Shown here piece by piece: positions 7,918-17,170 of a stretch of DNA of 64,000 nt (position 1 is the stretch's first letter; every line of letters begins with the position of its first letter). The position numbers and the translations under genes were made by a program. Under the pieces are notes generated by a model that saw only the letters and a program-made list of their open reading frames with translations, did no database searches and was not told where the DNA came from. The stretch is from the NCBI GenBank assembly GCA_036397835.1, contig DASWIG010000188.1, positions 1-64,000 of the forward strand, written 5' to 3'. Origin of the DNA: DASWIG01 sp036397835 (lineage in GTDB: Bacteria > Acidobacteriota > Thermoanaerobaculia > Multivoradales > J023).

Positions 7918-10506
7918 TCATTCGAGGGCCGCCCGATCGACGGCGACGAAGCGCAGCTCGCTGGTATAGCGGCGGCCTTCGGCGTCCGTCAACCAGAGTT
8001 GGTCAGGGCCGGGCAGCATCTCGCTCAGGTTGATCGTCTGCGACGGCGACGGCCCTCGTGCCACTTTGCGTGCCATTTTGACGAAGACCTCCACCGAGGG
8101 CGGGCTGTCGAGGCTCAGGGAGATCGGCTTGGCCTCGAGCGGCGTCTTGAAGAACAACCTGCGCGGCATGCTCTTCTCGCGGGCCCAACGCCGAGTGCCG
8201 AGGTAGCGCTCTTTCTCGTCGGGGTGATCGAGAAAGGACATCTCGCCGGCCTGACAACGCCAGGACTCTCGCCAGAGGACAAGGCGATCGAGGCTCACGC
8301 GGGGCGTGTGGGGCTGAGGGGGGGAGAGCTTGAAGATGCCGCTGGCGAGGTGCGTCAGCGGCAGATGGAAGACGTCCAGGAGATCGAAGAAGCGGTCGCC
8401 GGTCAAGGAAGGAACTCCCAGGATTCCCTGACGATCGACGACCCGGGCGCTGCCGACGGGAAGAGCCTTTCCCGGGGGCGCGCCGGTGGGATCGGCGGCC
8501 AGCTCGAGATAGTCGTCGGCGGGGGAGATAAGGCCCACCTTGGTCCGGGAGCTCGTCCGCACGAGGGGTATGCCCGGACTCTCGCGGGCTCCGGCGGTCC
8601 AGGCCTTGGGCACCACGGCGAAGACGCCGGGCGTGGACAAGTCCTTCGCGACCGCTTGCCGGAGTTGGTCGGGATCCGGGTGTTGGGCGAGAAAGAGCTC
8701 CATGCCCAGGGTGTTGAGGGTCGGATGGATCTCCCCGAGCACGAAGTGAAAGCGCCCCTCGCGGATGTCTTCGACGCTCGCCGCGGCGATCAGGACGTCG
8801 GGGCAGTGGTAGCGGGCGTTGCGCCAGCCTGGGGCCTCGCTGGCGAAGAGCTCTTCCGCCTGCCGTAGCAGATCCTCACAGCGGAACGAAACCGCTCGCT
8901 GGGCGTCCTCGACGGGCAGCAATCGTTGCCAGCGCTCCTGGAAATCGGCGGCGATCTCCCTTCCGGGAGCCGAGATCCGAAGCAAGGCGTGCTTGAGAAA
9001 CAGCGGCAACGGCACGGCGGGAGAGCCCGACTGAGCGCAAAGCTCCGTGAAGATCTCGCGGAAGAGCGGGCGATACTTCGACGCCATCTCCTGGGAGAGC
9101 CAGCGGGCGCTGCGGAGCAGGATGGAAAGCGGCGGGGCCAGGGCCCGGAGCAGCTCCGGCCCCAGGACGACGTCGAGATCTCGTCGGCAATCCTCGTAGA
9201 CCAGGGTGCGGCCCCACCCCACCACGTGGCTTTTCCCGTGCACGCGAACAGGTCCCTTGCCGGTGAGGCGGCGGAAGGCGGCCTCGAGCGTTTCCAGCGC
9301 GAGCTCGAGCGCTTCGGGGTCGCCCGCGGCCCGAGCGACGCCCTCGCGGGCTTCCTCCAGCTCGTCGAGCTTCCTCAGGGCGCGCTCGCGCACCGCGGCC
9401 TCCCCGATGCGCTCGAGCTCGCGGCGCAGCTCCCGCTCGGGATGGACCGACAGCGGGACCTCCAGGCGCCAGGCCAGGAGCCCCTTCTCTCTCAGGCCGT
9501 CGAGCATGGCGTAGACCTCCGCGGCCTCACGCGGCTCCAGGTCGGAACGGGCGACCAGCTCGGCGGCCAGCTCGGCGGCGGTTCTGTGCCCGTCGGCCAG
9601 GCCGAGCAACGTCCTCGCCGCCTCGGAGAGGCGAACAGGGTCCCCTTCGCCCCGGTGCACCGTGGAGCCGTCGACGACGAGGAAGGGAAAGCGGCGGGGC
9701 CGCAGCCAGGGTCTCATGGCCTCGTCCCGGCCCAGGGCTTCGGCCAGAGCGTCGATGCTCCAGCCTTCGAAATACGTCGTGCGCGTGGCCAGCAGCTCGG
9801 GGCCCGGCTCGGAGGTGATCGCCTCGCCTTCGCGGGCCAGCCGCGCCCAGGCCAGCGGACCGAAGAAACCGATGGTCTCGTTCTTCAGTGCATAGCGCTG
9901 CAGGTACCGGGTCACCAACCGTTCGGTGTGCCGAGCCCTCGCCCTTCGCGACCCGGCCTTCCGGCGACCGAAGGCGTCGACGACGCTCTTCAGAGCGGCG
10001 TGGTTCTGCCACAACAAGGCTTCGCGGAAGCGCTCGTCCGCGGCTGCCTGCCTGAGCGCTCGGGAGGTCCTGAGCTGGGCCGCTTCGACGGCCCGGCAGA
10101 ACTCCTCGCGGGTCGCCTCGAGCCGCTGCTCCGCGGCCTCGAAGGCGTCGAGGGCGGCGGCTACCGGCGCGGGCGCCACCGAATCGACTTCCGGCAGCCG
10201 CCTGCCCTTCCTCAACCCCCGGATCCCCTTCCTCAGGAGAGCGCGGCGTTCGGCGTCGACTTCCCGCATGTGAGCCGTCAGGGCCTCGTGGGCATCGAGT
10301 CGGCATTGCCGGGCGCGCTGCTCGGCGTCGAGCAGATCGTCCGCCGCCCGGGCGCATTCGGCGTCCTCGAGCGCGAGGGCCTGCTGGGCCGGGAAACCGG
10401 CTCCGCGCACTCCGGCCCAACGCCACAGAGCCCAGGACGCGTCCATCTCGATGAGGTGCTCGGCCAGCTCCGGCGCGCCGCCGGAGCTCGCTGCGTCCGC
10501 CGTCAT
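7918..10506 (-). CDS. LanB-like dehydratase homologue, glutamylation region only (first copy)
   Basis: The 862-aa product is a clear paralogue of the next gene. Shared blocks are DASWALWRWAGVRGAGFPAQ at the N-terminus, REALLWQNHAALKSVVDAF, YLQRYALKNETIGFFGP near residue 212, LAWRLEVPLSV, the VGWGRTLVYEDCRRDLDVVLGPELL stretch and a C-terminal LSEMLPGPDQLWLTDAEGRRYTSELR. These mark the Lant_dehydr N and C regions of class I lanthipeptide dehydratases. The protein stops there, without the elimination domain. Its ATG overlaps the stop of the CRTAC1-like gene (TGATG) with AGGAG 6 nt upstream, so translation is coupled. No precursor-peptide gene, LanC cyclase or separate elimination protein is visible in the window. 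Substrate and reaction are open; tRNA-dependent chemistry is the inference from family. Confidence 0.82.
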   Translation of the reverse strand: MTADAASSGGAPELAEHLIEMDASWALWRWAGVRGAGFPAQQALALEDAECARAADDLLDAEQRARQCRLDAHEALTAHMREVDAERRALLRKGIRGLRKGRRLPEVDSVAPAPVAAALDAFEAAEQRLEATREEFCRAVEAAQLRTSRALRQAAADERFREALLWQNHAALKSVVDAFGRRKAGSRRARARHTERLVTRYLQRYALKNETIGFFGPLAWARLAREGEAITSEPGPELLATRTTYFEGWSIDALAEALGRDEAMRPWLRPRRFPFLVVDGSTVHRGEGDPVRLSEAARTLLGLADGHRTAAELAAELVARSDLEPREAAEVYAMLDGLREKGLLAWRLEVPLSVHPERELRRELERIGEAAVRERALRKLDELEEAREGVARAAGDPEALELALETLEAAFRRLTGKGPVRVHGKSHVVGWGRTLVYEDCRRDLDVVLGPELLRALAPPLSILLRSARWLSQEMASKYRPLFREIFTELCAQSGSPAVPLPLFLKHALLRISAPGREIAADFQERWQRLLPVEDAQRAVSFRCEDLLRQAEELFASEAPGWRNARYHCPDVLIAAASVEDIREGRFHFVLGEIHPTLNTLGMELFLAQHPDPDQLRQAVAKDLSTPGVFAVVPKAWTAGARESPGIPLVRTSSRTKVGLISPADDYLELAADPTGAPPGKALPVGSARVVDRQGILGVPSLTGDRFFDLLDVFHLPLTHLASGIFKLSPPQPHTPRVSLDRLVLWRESWRCQAGEMSFLDHPDEKERYLGTRRWAREKSMPRRLFFKTPLEAKPISLSLDSPPSVEVFVKMARKVARGPSPSQTINLSEMLPGPDQLWLTDAEGRRYTSELRFVAVDRAALE

Positions 10507-12233
10507 CAGATCTCCTCTTCCTCGACGATCCGCAGCCGCTGATTCGCCGGCACGTCGGATAGCCTCTGAACGCCTCCGCTGGGCCAGCGGACCACCACCT
10601 CGTCCACTTCCGCCGCTTCGCCGAGCCCGAAGATCGCTTCACGCTGGGATTGGGAAAGGTAACTGCCGCCCCCGTACACCTGCCAGGTCTGTCGACCTTG
10701 CGCCGTGCGGACCTCGATCCGGGCGCCCACGGCATCGCGATTGCTCGTCGTTCCTTCAAGGTCCACGATCAACCAGTTGCCGCTCTCGCCGCGGTTCTCG
10801 AAAAGCTTCGGCGCCCCGCCGTTGGAGGTGACGACCACGTCGGGGTCCCCGTCGCCGTCGAGGTCCCCGAAGGCGCCTCCGCGCCCCACCAGGGGAGTCG
10901 CGAGGTCGCCGCCCGCGGTGTCGGTGACGTCGACGAACTTGCCGCCCCCGGCGTTCTGGAAGAGCTGCTGGGGCTGGGCATACCTGCCCTCGCGTCCGGC
11001 GGTTTCGACCTGCTCGTCGAGGTGGCCGTTGACCACCAGCAGATCGAGCCAGCCGTCGAGATTGAAGTCGAAGAAGAAGGTGGCCCAGCCGAGGGTCAGG
11101 CGTGTGCTGTCGCCGATCCCGCTGCGCCGGGCCACGTCGAAGAAAAAGCGGTCGCCTTGGTTCAGGTAGACTCCCATCTCCTCGAACATGAAATAGGTGA
11201 TCACGACGCTGGCCTCGCCGCTGCGGTCGAAATCGCCGACGCCGATGCCCATCCCCCCCTGGTAGCGTCCGCTGTTCGAGAACGCCAGGCCCGAGGGGGC
11301 GGCGATTTCTTCGAAGGTGCCGTCCCCCAGGTTGCGGTAAAGGAGGTTCTGATAGGTGTCACAGGCCACCGCCAGGTCGGTCCGGCCGTCGCCCTCGACG
11401 TCGAAGGCGACGACCCCGAGTGCCTTGGCCTCGGAGTTGAAGAGCCCGGCTTCGCGGGTCCTCTCTTCGAAGGTGCCGTCGCCGCGATTGCGGTAGAAGC
11501 GCGAGGCCGTGCCGGGATAGCGAAACGGCGTACAGTAGGACTTGGCCTCCCCGTAGGCAGCGCAGAAGAGGTCGGTCTCCGGGGTCCAGGGAACGTAGCG
11601 GGCGGCGAAGACGTCGAGGAAGCCGTCGGCGTCGGCGTCGAAGAAAGCCACGGAAGCTCCGAGCTCGTACTCCCGGGTCAGGCCCGCCTGCGCCCCCACC
11701 TCGACGAAACGCCCCCCCTCGTTGCGCAGGAGAAGGTCCTGCCCCACGCAGGAGAGGTAGACGTCGGGATCGCCGTCGTTCTCGACGTCGGCGGCGGCGC
11801 CCCCGAGGCAGTAGACACCGAGGTCGAGGCCGAAGTCCACGGTCCGGTCCTCGAAGGTGAGGTTCCCGCGGTTGACGTAGAGCGCCGGCGTAGTGGCCTC
11901 ACCCGGTTGGCCGGGAAAGTTCGTGCCGTTGACGAAAAGCACGTCGAGGGCCTCGTCTCCGTCGGCGTCGAAGAGCAGCACTCCGGGGCCGAGGGTCTCG
12001 GGCAGCCAACGCTGGCCGAAAGCGCCGTTGTTGTGCGCCCAGGTGATGCCGCTGGCCGCCGTGACGTCGAAGAACCGTGGCTCGGTACCGACCGGGACGA
12101 TCGCCTCGGAGCCTTCCGCGGGGCTCTCCGTGGGAGCGGGCGCCGTGGGGGCGCCCTGGCAACCGCACAGCGCCGTTCCCAGAGCCAGGGCGAGGCACGG
12201 TCGACTCCGCGGTTGGAAACGGCGCGTCGTCAA
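10506..12233 (-). CDS. CRTAC1-like lipoprotein with FG-GAP repeats and an ASPIC/UnbV domain
   Basis: The start is placed at a TTG (12233) that overlaps the TGA of the cytochrome gene (TTGA) and has GAGGAGG 7 nt upstream, giving 575 aa. Signal peptide: basic start, hydrophobic run, LCGC lipobox with Cys25, so it is probably a lipoprotein outside the inner membrane. The body has about seven Asp-rich calcium-binding FG-GAP/VCBS repeats, for example DADGDEALDVLF, DVENDGDPDVYL, DFNLDGWLDLLVVNG and DLDGDGDPDVVV, forming a predicted beta-propeller. The C-terminus (SNRDAVGARIEVRTAQGRQ through RWPSGGVQRLSDV) is an ASPIC/UnbV domain. Proteins of this kind are frequent in acidobacteria, but their function is unknown. 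Position between a cytochrome and two LanB-like genes suggests work in the same pathway, possibly at the cell surface. Confidence 0.9.
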   Translation of the reverse strand: MTTRRFQPRSRPCLALALGTALCGCQGAPTAPAPTESPAEGSEAIVPVGTEPRFFDVTAASGITWAHNNGAFGQRWLPETLGPGVLLFDADGDEALDVLFVNGTNFPGQPGEATTPALYVNRGNLTFEDRTVDFGLDLGVYCLGGAAADVENDGDPDVYLSCVGQDLLLRNEGGRFVEVGAQAGLTREYELGASVAFFDADADGFLDVFAARYVPWTPETDLFCAAYGEAKSYCTPFRYPGTASRFYRNRGDGTFEERTREAGLFNSEAKALGVVAFDVEGDGRTDLAVACDTYQNLLYRNLGDGTFEEIAAPSGLAFSNSGRYQGGMGIGVGDFDRSGEASVVITYFMFEEMGVYLNQGDRFFFDVARRSGIGDSTRLTLGWATFFFDFNLDGWLDLLVVNGHLDEQVETAGREGRYAQPQQLFQNAGGGKFVDVTDTAGGDLATPLVGRGGAFGDLDGDGDPDVVVTSNGGAPKLFENRGESGNWLIVDLEGTTSNRDAVGARIEVRTAQGRQTWQVYGGGSYLSQSQREAIFGLGEAAEVDEVVVRWPSGGVQRLSDVPANQRLRIVEEEEI

Positions 12234-14536
12234 TGGGAGACCTCCTCGTAGGAAGCGGTCGCGGCGCCGGGCTCGGGCAGAGAGAGCGAGCGATGCCGGT
12301 GGCCTCGTTGCCCTTCGAGCGCATCTTCGGGATGCGCCTCGACGTAGTCCATCGACCACTGCATGGACTCGCGGTCGAAGCGCAGGAAGCTGTACCAGTC
12401 CTGGTGCCGGCGGGCCCGCTCGTGGCCGCCGCGGGCGGTCCAGGTCCGCATCAGGCCGAAGTGCGCCCCCGCCGTCTCCGGCGCGGCGGCGAACGCCGCT
12501 TCGTACTCGGCGCGGGCGGCCTCGAACTCACCCAGGTCGAAGAGCCGGTCGCCGACGCGCACGCGCAAACCGGCGTCGCGGGGGTAGTCTTCGGCAGCCG
12601 GCCTCAGGAGCTCCAGGGCCCCGGTGGGATCGTCGGTGGCGGTGCCGATGAGGATACGGGCGAGGGGGCGGTCGTCGTCCAGCTTCAGTGCCGCCTCCAG
12701 CTCGGCCCGGCCCTCGGGGCTTTCCGCGCTCAGCAGCCAACCCAGGGTCACCCGGCCGTGGACGTCCTCGGGGGCGATCTCAAGCAGACGGCGAAACGCC
12801 TCCTGTGCGGGCCGGCGCTCGAAGCGGCCGGCCAGCCCGACGCCGTAGGCGCGCCAGCGCTCGACGGCCGAGTCGCCGGCCGCGGGGACTGGATCGGCGG
12901 CCACCTCCTCCGCCTCGGCGCGGTCGCGCACCGGCAGCCGGACCGAGTCCTCCGCCAGGCTCAGCACCGGCATCGGCGGCGGCTCTTGCCCCAGCCGCGC
13001 GAAGGCCCACGCGGTGAATTCCGGGCGGAACTTGCGGTGACGCAGTCGGGCGCTGAGCTCGATCTGCTCGCCGGCGTCCGGCGGCAGCTCCAGCTCGTAG
13101 CGCACGACCTGCGAGTCGCCCGCTCCGATCACGTTGGTCCACGCTTCGGCCCGTGCCCGCCAGACCTCGTGGCGCTCGATTCGAACCCCCTTCTCGTCGA
13201 CGAGGAGCGCGCCGTAGCGGTGGGCGGTCGGCTCGGCGGCGCTGCCACCCTCGGCGCGGCCGCTCCAGAAGAGCGTCCGTCCCGACTCGTCGACCGCCCT
13301 GACCTCGAGCCAGACGTCGTGGAGATCGAGCTTGCCGCCCGGAAAGGCATGGCCCACGCCGGGATTCGACACCACCACGTCGAGGAAGGCCGTCTCGCCG
13401 CGAAATAACGCGACGTCGCCCCGGTCGAGCGGCGCCACGAGCCGGGGAGGCGCCGGCGCCTCCCCCTCCCGTGCGGGTTCGGGAATTCGTGCGGCGAAGA
13501 GGTCCACGTTCACCCTTCCGGCGCAGAGGAAAGCTGCCGCCGCCCGCATCTGGTCCACCTCGCCGTTCAACGTCGGCAGCGCGGTGTTCGCCGCCGCGAA
13601 GCGGTGCGAGGAGCGGCCTGCCTCGCCTTCCGGCGTCGGTGTCCGCGCCGGGGACATGTGGCAATCGACGCAGTCCCGCGGCGGCCCCGGCGGGCCCTGC
13701 CCCAGGGCCGCCGAGATACCGTGCCCGGAGGTCTGGCTGCCGTGCCAGGGGGCGTAGTCGTCGAAGTACTTGAATCGCCGGTAGCCGTTGACCGGCTCGT
13801 CGAAATGAGCGGCATGGCAGGCCGCGCACGCCTCCGGCCGTCCGAGGAGCGGGCGGGAGTAGGTGCGGCGGTGCGGCTCGGGGTCGACGCGCACCAGGAG
13901 GTCGTGAAGGGCGCGGACGATCGGATTGCCGCTCGTCGCCAGATCGTGCATCACGCCGAGCCCGCCGAGATCGTAGTCGCCCTGTCCCAGCCGGCTGTCG
14001 ACTCGGCTCATTCCGTGGCAGACCATGCAGGAGACGCCCGCGGTCGCGGCGTCGCTGGCCGCGACCGCGGCGGCGGGGCGGTCCGCGAGGCCCGCGAGCA
14101 GCAGGGCCGGGGTGTGGCAGCCGGCGCACCAACGCCCCGCGGCCGCTCCCCGGGCCTCCTGGAAGTCTTCCAGCACGCTGCGGTACCAGGGATTGTCCAG
14201 GCCGGAATGACGGTGCGCCGAGGTCGACCATTGGGCCACGACGTCGGCATGACAACGCTCACAAGCCTCCGGGCCCGTCAGCACGTCCCGCGCCTCCGCG
14301 TCATGGACGCTGACGGGGGCCGGGCACCGGGTGCCCGAAGGACCGCCCGCGCACGCTTCCTCGAAGGTCAACGGGGGAGGATGGGAAACGCCGTCGTCGG
14401 TCACCTCGGGGGTCAGCAAGCGCAGGGTGACCGGCACCCCCAAGAGCGCCATCCCCAGCAGCGCCACCGCGAAGCCTGCCGGCAACCGACGCCCGCCCCG
14501 CGGACGCCGCCGTATATCCGTCCGAGTCGTTGCCAA
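12230..14536 (-). CDS. Multihaem cytochrome c with C-terminal TPR region
   Basis: The 768-aa product has a basic N-terminus, one hydrophobic segment (about residues 20-42) that anchors or exports it, and five CXXCH haem sites: CERCH (about 95), CAGCH (138), CMVCH (172), CAACH (238) and CVDCH (291), with spaced His residues that could be distal ligands. This matches the cytochrome c554/multihaem family. The middle is beta-rich, and residues about 560-740 look like tetratricopeptide repeats (RAELEAALKLDDDRPLARI, GEFEAARAEYEAAFAAAPE). It should act in the periplasm in electron transfer. The start is a TTG at 14536 with only weak GGGGA upstream, so the exact N-terminus is uncertain. It heads a run of four coupled genes and has a candidate promoter 68 bp upstream. 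Its electron partner is unknown. Confidence 0.88.
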   Translation of the reverse strand: MATTRTDIRRRPRGGRRLPAGFAVALLGMALLGVPVTLRLLTPEVTDDGVSHPPPLTFEEACAGGPSGTRCPAPVSVHDAEARDVLTGPEACERCHADVVAQWSTSAHRHSGLDNPWYRSVLEDFQEARGAAAGRWCAGCHTPALLLAGLADRPAAAVAASDAATAGVSCMVCHGMSRVDSRLGQGDYDLGGLGVMHDLATSGNPIVRALHDLLVRVDPEPHRRTYSRPLLGRPEACAACHAAHFDEPVNGYRRFKYFDDYAPWHGSQTSGHGISAALGQGPPGPPRDCVDCHMSPARTPTPEGEAGRSSHRFAAANTALPTLNGEVDQMRAAAAFLCAGRVNVDLFAARIPEPAREGEAPAPPRLVAPLDRGDVALFRGETAFLDVVVSNPGVGHAFPGGKLDLHDVWLEVRAVDESGRTLFWSGRAEGGSAAEPTAHRYGALLVDEKGVRIERHEVWRARAEAWTNVIGAGDSQVVRYELELPPDAGEQIELSARLRHRKFRPEFTAWAFARLGQEPPPMPVLSLAEDSVRLPVRDRAEAEEVAADPVPAAGDSAVERWRAYGVGLAGRFERRPAQEAFRRLLEIAPEDVHGRVTLGWLLSAESPEGRAELEAALKLDDDRPLARILIGTATDDPTGALELLRPAAEDYPRDAGLRVRVGDRLFDLGEFEAARAEYEAAFAAAPETAGAHFGLMRTWTARGGHERARRHQDWYSFLRFDRESMQWSMDYVEAHPEDALEGQRGHRHRSLSLPEPGAATASYEEVSH

Positions 14537-14603
14537 GGACCGTCCCCGTCTTCTCCTCAGGCCGAGCTGATCTCACCGCTCGCCGTTCCGTGGTGGTGGG
14601 TGG

Positions 14604-14632
14604 ATCGTACATGATCCTCCGGCGATTGGCCA
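14604..14632 (-). promoter_or_regulatory. Candidate sigma-70 promoter for the cytochrome/CRTAC1/LanB run
   Basis: On the minus strand TGGCCA (14632-14627) and TACGAT (14609-14604) stand exactly 17 bp apart, each matching 4 of 6 consensus bases. They lie in the 198-bp gap between the permease stop and the cytochrome start and would give a leader of about 60 nt. Such matches occur by chance, so this is only a candidate. Confidence 0.3.
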
Positions 14633-14734
14633 GCACCGCCGCCAGGCACGTCACGGGCACGTCACGAGCGGACGGCACCGCGAGACCGTTCCCAGGCTTT
14701 CGTGAGCCAGCCTCGATCTCGCCGACCCGGGCCT

Positions 14735-17170
14735 TCATTCGTCGCGCAGGACCTCCATCGGGCTCATCGCGGCCGCCCTTCGCGCCGGCAGCCACCAGGC
14801 CGCCAGCGAGAGGAGGAGCAGCGCGACGGGAGTCACGAGGTACGTCAGGGGATCGCTGGAGCTGATGCCGTAGAGGAGGCTGTCGAGGAACCGGTGGAGC
14901 GCCAGGGCCCCCGCGAGGCCGACGGCCAGGCCTGCGAGCACGGGCGCCAGGCCGAGCCGGAGCAGCCTTCGCAGGATGCTGGCGCGCCCGGCGCCCAGGG
15001 CCATGCGAACGCCGATCTCGTGCATTCTGGATCTGGCGCTGTGGCCGGCGACCCCCCACAGCCCGACGAGCGCGAGGAGGAGCGCCACGGCGGCGAAGCT
15101 CGTCAGGACGGCGGCGTTGAAGCGCGGGCCGGAGACCAGTCGCGAGCGGATCCCGCGCAGATCGGACGTCCCGGCGATCGGCAGCTCGGGATCGATCGCC
15201 CGCAACCGGTCGCGCACCGCGCCCAGCAGCGAGCGGGGGTCGCCGGCGCTACGGATCAGCACCGACATGCCGTGGTGGGGAGTCTGCTCGTAGGGAACGT
15301 AGAAGGCGGGCTCGGGCTCGGCGGTGAGGCCGGTGGAGCGGACGTCCTCGACCACGCCCACGACCTCGAACGAGGTCGGGATGGCGTCGCCCCACATCCA
15401 CGGCGTCGTCTCGATGGACAGGCGTTCGCCCAGCGGGTCGCGGCCCGGAAAGTACGCCCGGGCGAGAGCCTGGTTGACGATGACCACACCGGCCGAGGCG
15501 GCGTCGTCCCCCGCGGCGAAGTCACGGCCGGCGAGGACTCCGATGCCGAGGGTGGCGAAGTAGCCGGGCGTCACCGTCCGAAACAGCGCCGTGGGCCGTT
15601 CGTCCTCGGCGGGCTCGGGAGCGCCTTCGACGAGAAAGCTCTGGTCCCAGGTCGAGGTCAAGGGATGGTTGTAGGCTGCGGCCGCCGCGACCACGCCGGG
15701 CAGCGAAGAAACCTCGGCCAGGAAGGTGTCGTAGAAGCCCGTCAAGTGGCGCATCTCGGTGTACGTTGAGGAGGGCAGCGCGAGGTCCAGGACGAGCACG
15801 TCGTCCACCTCGATCCCCGGGTCGACGGAGAGGAGGTTCCGGAAGCTCTGCAGGAGGAGGCCCGCGCCGGTCACGAGGACGACCGCCAGGGCGATCTCGG
15901 CGGCGACGACGAGCTGCTGGAAGCGCGAACGGCCGGGACCCGGGCCGGAGGTTCGCTGCGCCGTGCCCAGATCTCGATCCGGGTTGCGCCATGGCACCCG
16001 CGCCATGGGGAAGAGCGCGAAGGCCACCGCCGTCGCGAGGCCGACGGCGACGGCCGCCCCGAGGCTTCGGGCGTCGAGCAGGGCTTCGTCGACCCGGTTC
16101 ACTTGCGGGTTGAGGCGGATCAGGAGCCGGGTGCCCCACATCGAGAGCAGGCTCCCGAGAGCCACGCCGAGACCGACGATCACCGCCCCCTCTGTCAGGA
16201 ACAACCTCAACAGCCGCGGCCGGCCGGCCCCCAGCGTCACCCGCAGGCCCAGCTCGCGGGCCCGGGAACCGGTGCGGACCATGAGCAGGTTCGCCACGTT
16301 GACGCAGGCGATCAGCAAGACCAGGCCGACGGCGCCGAGCAACACCCAGAGAGCCGTTTCGACGTCGCCCACGGCTTCCTCGACGAGCGGCACCAGGGTC
16401 GCGGTGTACCCGCTGTTCGAATCCGGGAACTCCTGCTCGAGCTCGCGGGCGATGGTCTCGAGCTGGACCGCGGCCTGGCCGCGGGTCGCGTCGTCCCGCA
16501 GCTTCGCCAGGACGCCGAAGACGTGGGCATGGTGTCTGGGAATCGCCGTCCACGGCGCCCACACGTGCTCTCCCGAGCCGAGCTGGACGGTGCCGGCGGG
16601 CAGGGTCCTCTGCGGAAGGACCTGGCGGGGCAGGACGCCGATGACCGTGGCAGGCTCCTGGGAGAGCGCCACCGTGGACCCCACCAGCGCGGGGTCGGCT
16701 CCGAACTGGCCGCTCCACAGACGGTGGCTGAGCAGCAGCACCGGCGGCGCCGAAGGCTCGAAGTCGGCCGGCTGAAACGGTCTCCCGAGGACCGGCTCCA
16801 CCCCGAGAAGAGAGAAGAAGTCCGCGGTCACGAGAGATGCCTCGACACGGATCGGGGCGCCGGAGCCGCGCAGGGTCAGGGTCGTCGTGGTGTAGAGCGC
16901 CAGGCCCTCGAAAACGTCGCTTCGCTCTTTCCATTGCCGGTAGTTGAAAGCCGAGACGCGGGACTTCACCCTGCCGCCGGCGGGGTTCGAGTCCCAGACG
17001 GCGAACAGCCGGTCGGGTTGCCGGAACGGCAACGGCTTGAGCAGCACGGCGTCGACGAAGCTGAACATCGTCGTGACCGCGCCCATGGCGATCGCGAGCG
17101 TGAGGACGACGGTGAGGAAAAACCCCGGCCTCGAGCTCAGGCAGCGAAGTGCGTACCGCAGGTCTGTCAT
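14735..17170 (-). CDS. Orphan ABC-type permease of the ADOP / MacB-FtsX family
   Basis: The 811-aa product has the double MacB-periplasmic plus FtsX layout of acidobacterial duplicated orphan permeases. After MTDLRYALRCLSSRPGFFLTVVLTLAIAMGA and a first membrane helix comes a periplasmic MacB-like core (GVEPVLGRPFQPADFE, LLLSHRLW). A cluster of helices follows (ACVNVANLLMVRTGSRARELGLRVTLGA), then a second periplasmic core (VTPGYFATLGIGVLAGRDF). The last helices include SRMHEIGVRMALGA and end in LPARRAAAMSPMEVLRDE. No ATP-binding subunit is encoded nearby, as usual for this family. The start ATG overlaps the stop of the thioesterase-bearing NRPS gene (ATGA), so it is translated from the assembly-line transcript. 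Export of the peptide, or self-resistance, is the natural inference, although many ADOP proteins have no proven transport role. Confidence 0.9.
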   Translation of the reverse strand: MTDLRYALRCLSSRPGFFLTVVLTLAIAMGAVTTMFSFVDAVLLKPLPFRQPDRLFAVWDSNPAGGRVKSRVSAFNYRQWKERSDVFEGLALYTTTTLTLRGSGAPIRVEASLVTADFFSLLGVEPVLGRPFQPADFEPSAPPVLLLSHRLWSGQFGADPALVGSTVALSQEPATVIGVLPRQVLPQRTLPAGTVQLGSGEHVWAPWTAIPRHHAHVFGVLAKLRDDATRGQAAVQLETIARELEQEFPDSNSGYTATLVPLVEEAVGDVETALWVLLGAVGLVLLIACVNVANLLMVRTGSRARELGLRVTLGAGRPRLLRLFLTEGAVIVGLGVALGSLLSMWGTRLLIRLNPQVNRVDEALLDARSLGAAVAVGLATAVAFALFPMARVPWRNPDRDLGTAQRTSGPGPGRSRFQQLVVAAEIALAVVLVTGAGLLLQSFRNLLSVDPGIEVDDVLVLDLALPSSTYTEMRHLTGFYDTFLAEVSSLPGVVAAAAAYNHPLTSTWDQSFLVEGAPEPAEDERPTALFRTVTPGYFATLGIGVLAGRDFAAGDDAASAGVVIVNQALARAYFPGRDPLGERLSIETTPWMWGDAIPTSFEVVGVVEDVRSTGLTAEPEPAFYVPYEQTPHHGMSVLIRSAGDPRSLLGAVRDRLRAIDPELPIAGTSDLRGIRSRLVSGPRFNAAVLTSFAAVALLLALVGLWGVAGHSARSRMHEIGVRMALGAGRASILRRLLRLGLAPVLAGLAVGLAGALALHRFLDSLLYGISSSDPLTYLVTPVALLLLSLAAWWLPARRAAAMSPMEVLRDE

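Noticed and set aside
14537..14734. Precursor peptide gene for the LanB-like pair
   Set aside because: No short frame with a ribosome site, leader-like segment or Ser/Thr/Cys-rich core was found in this gap.
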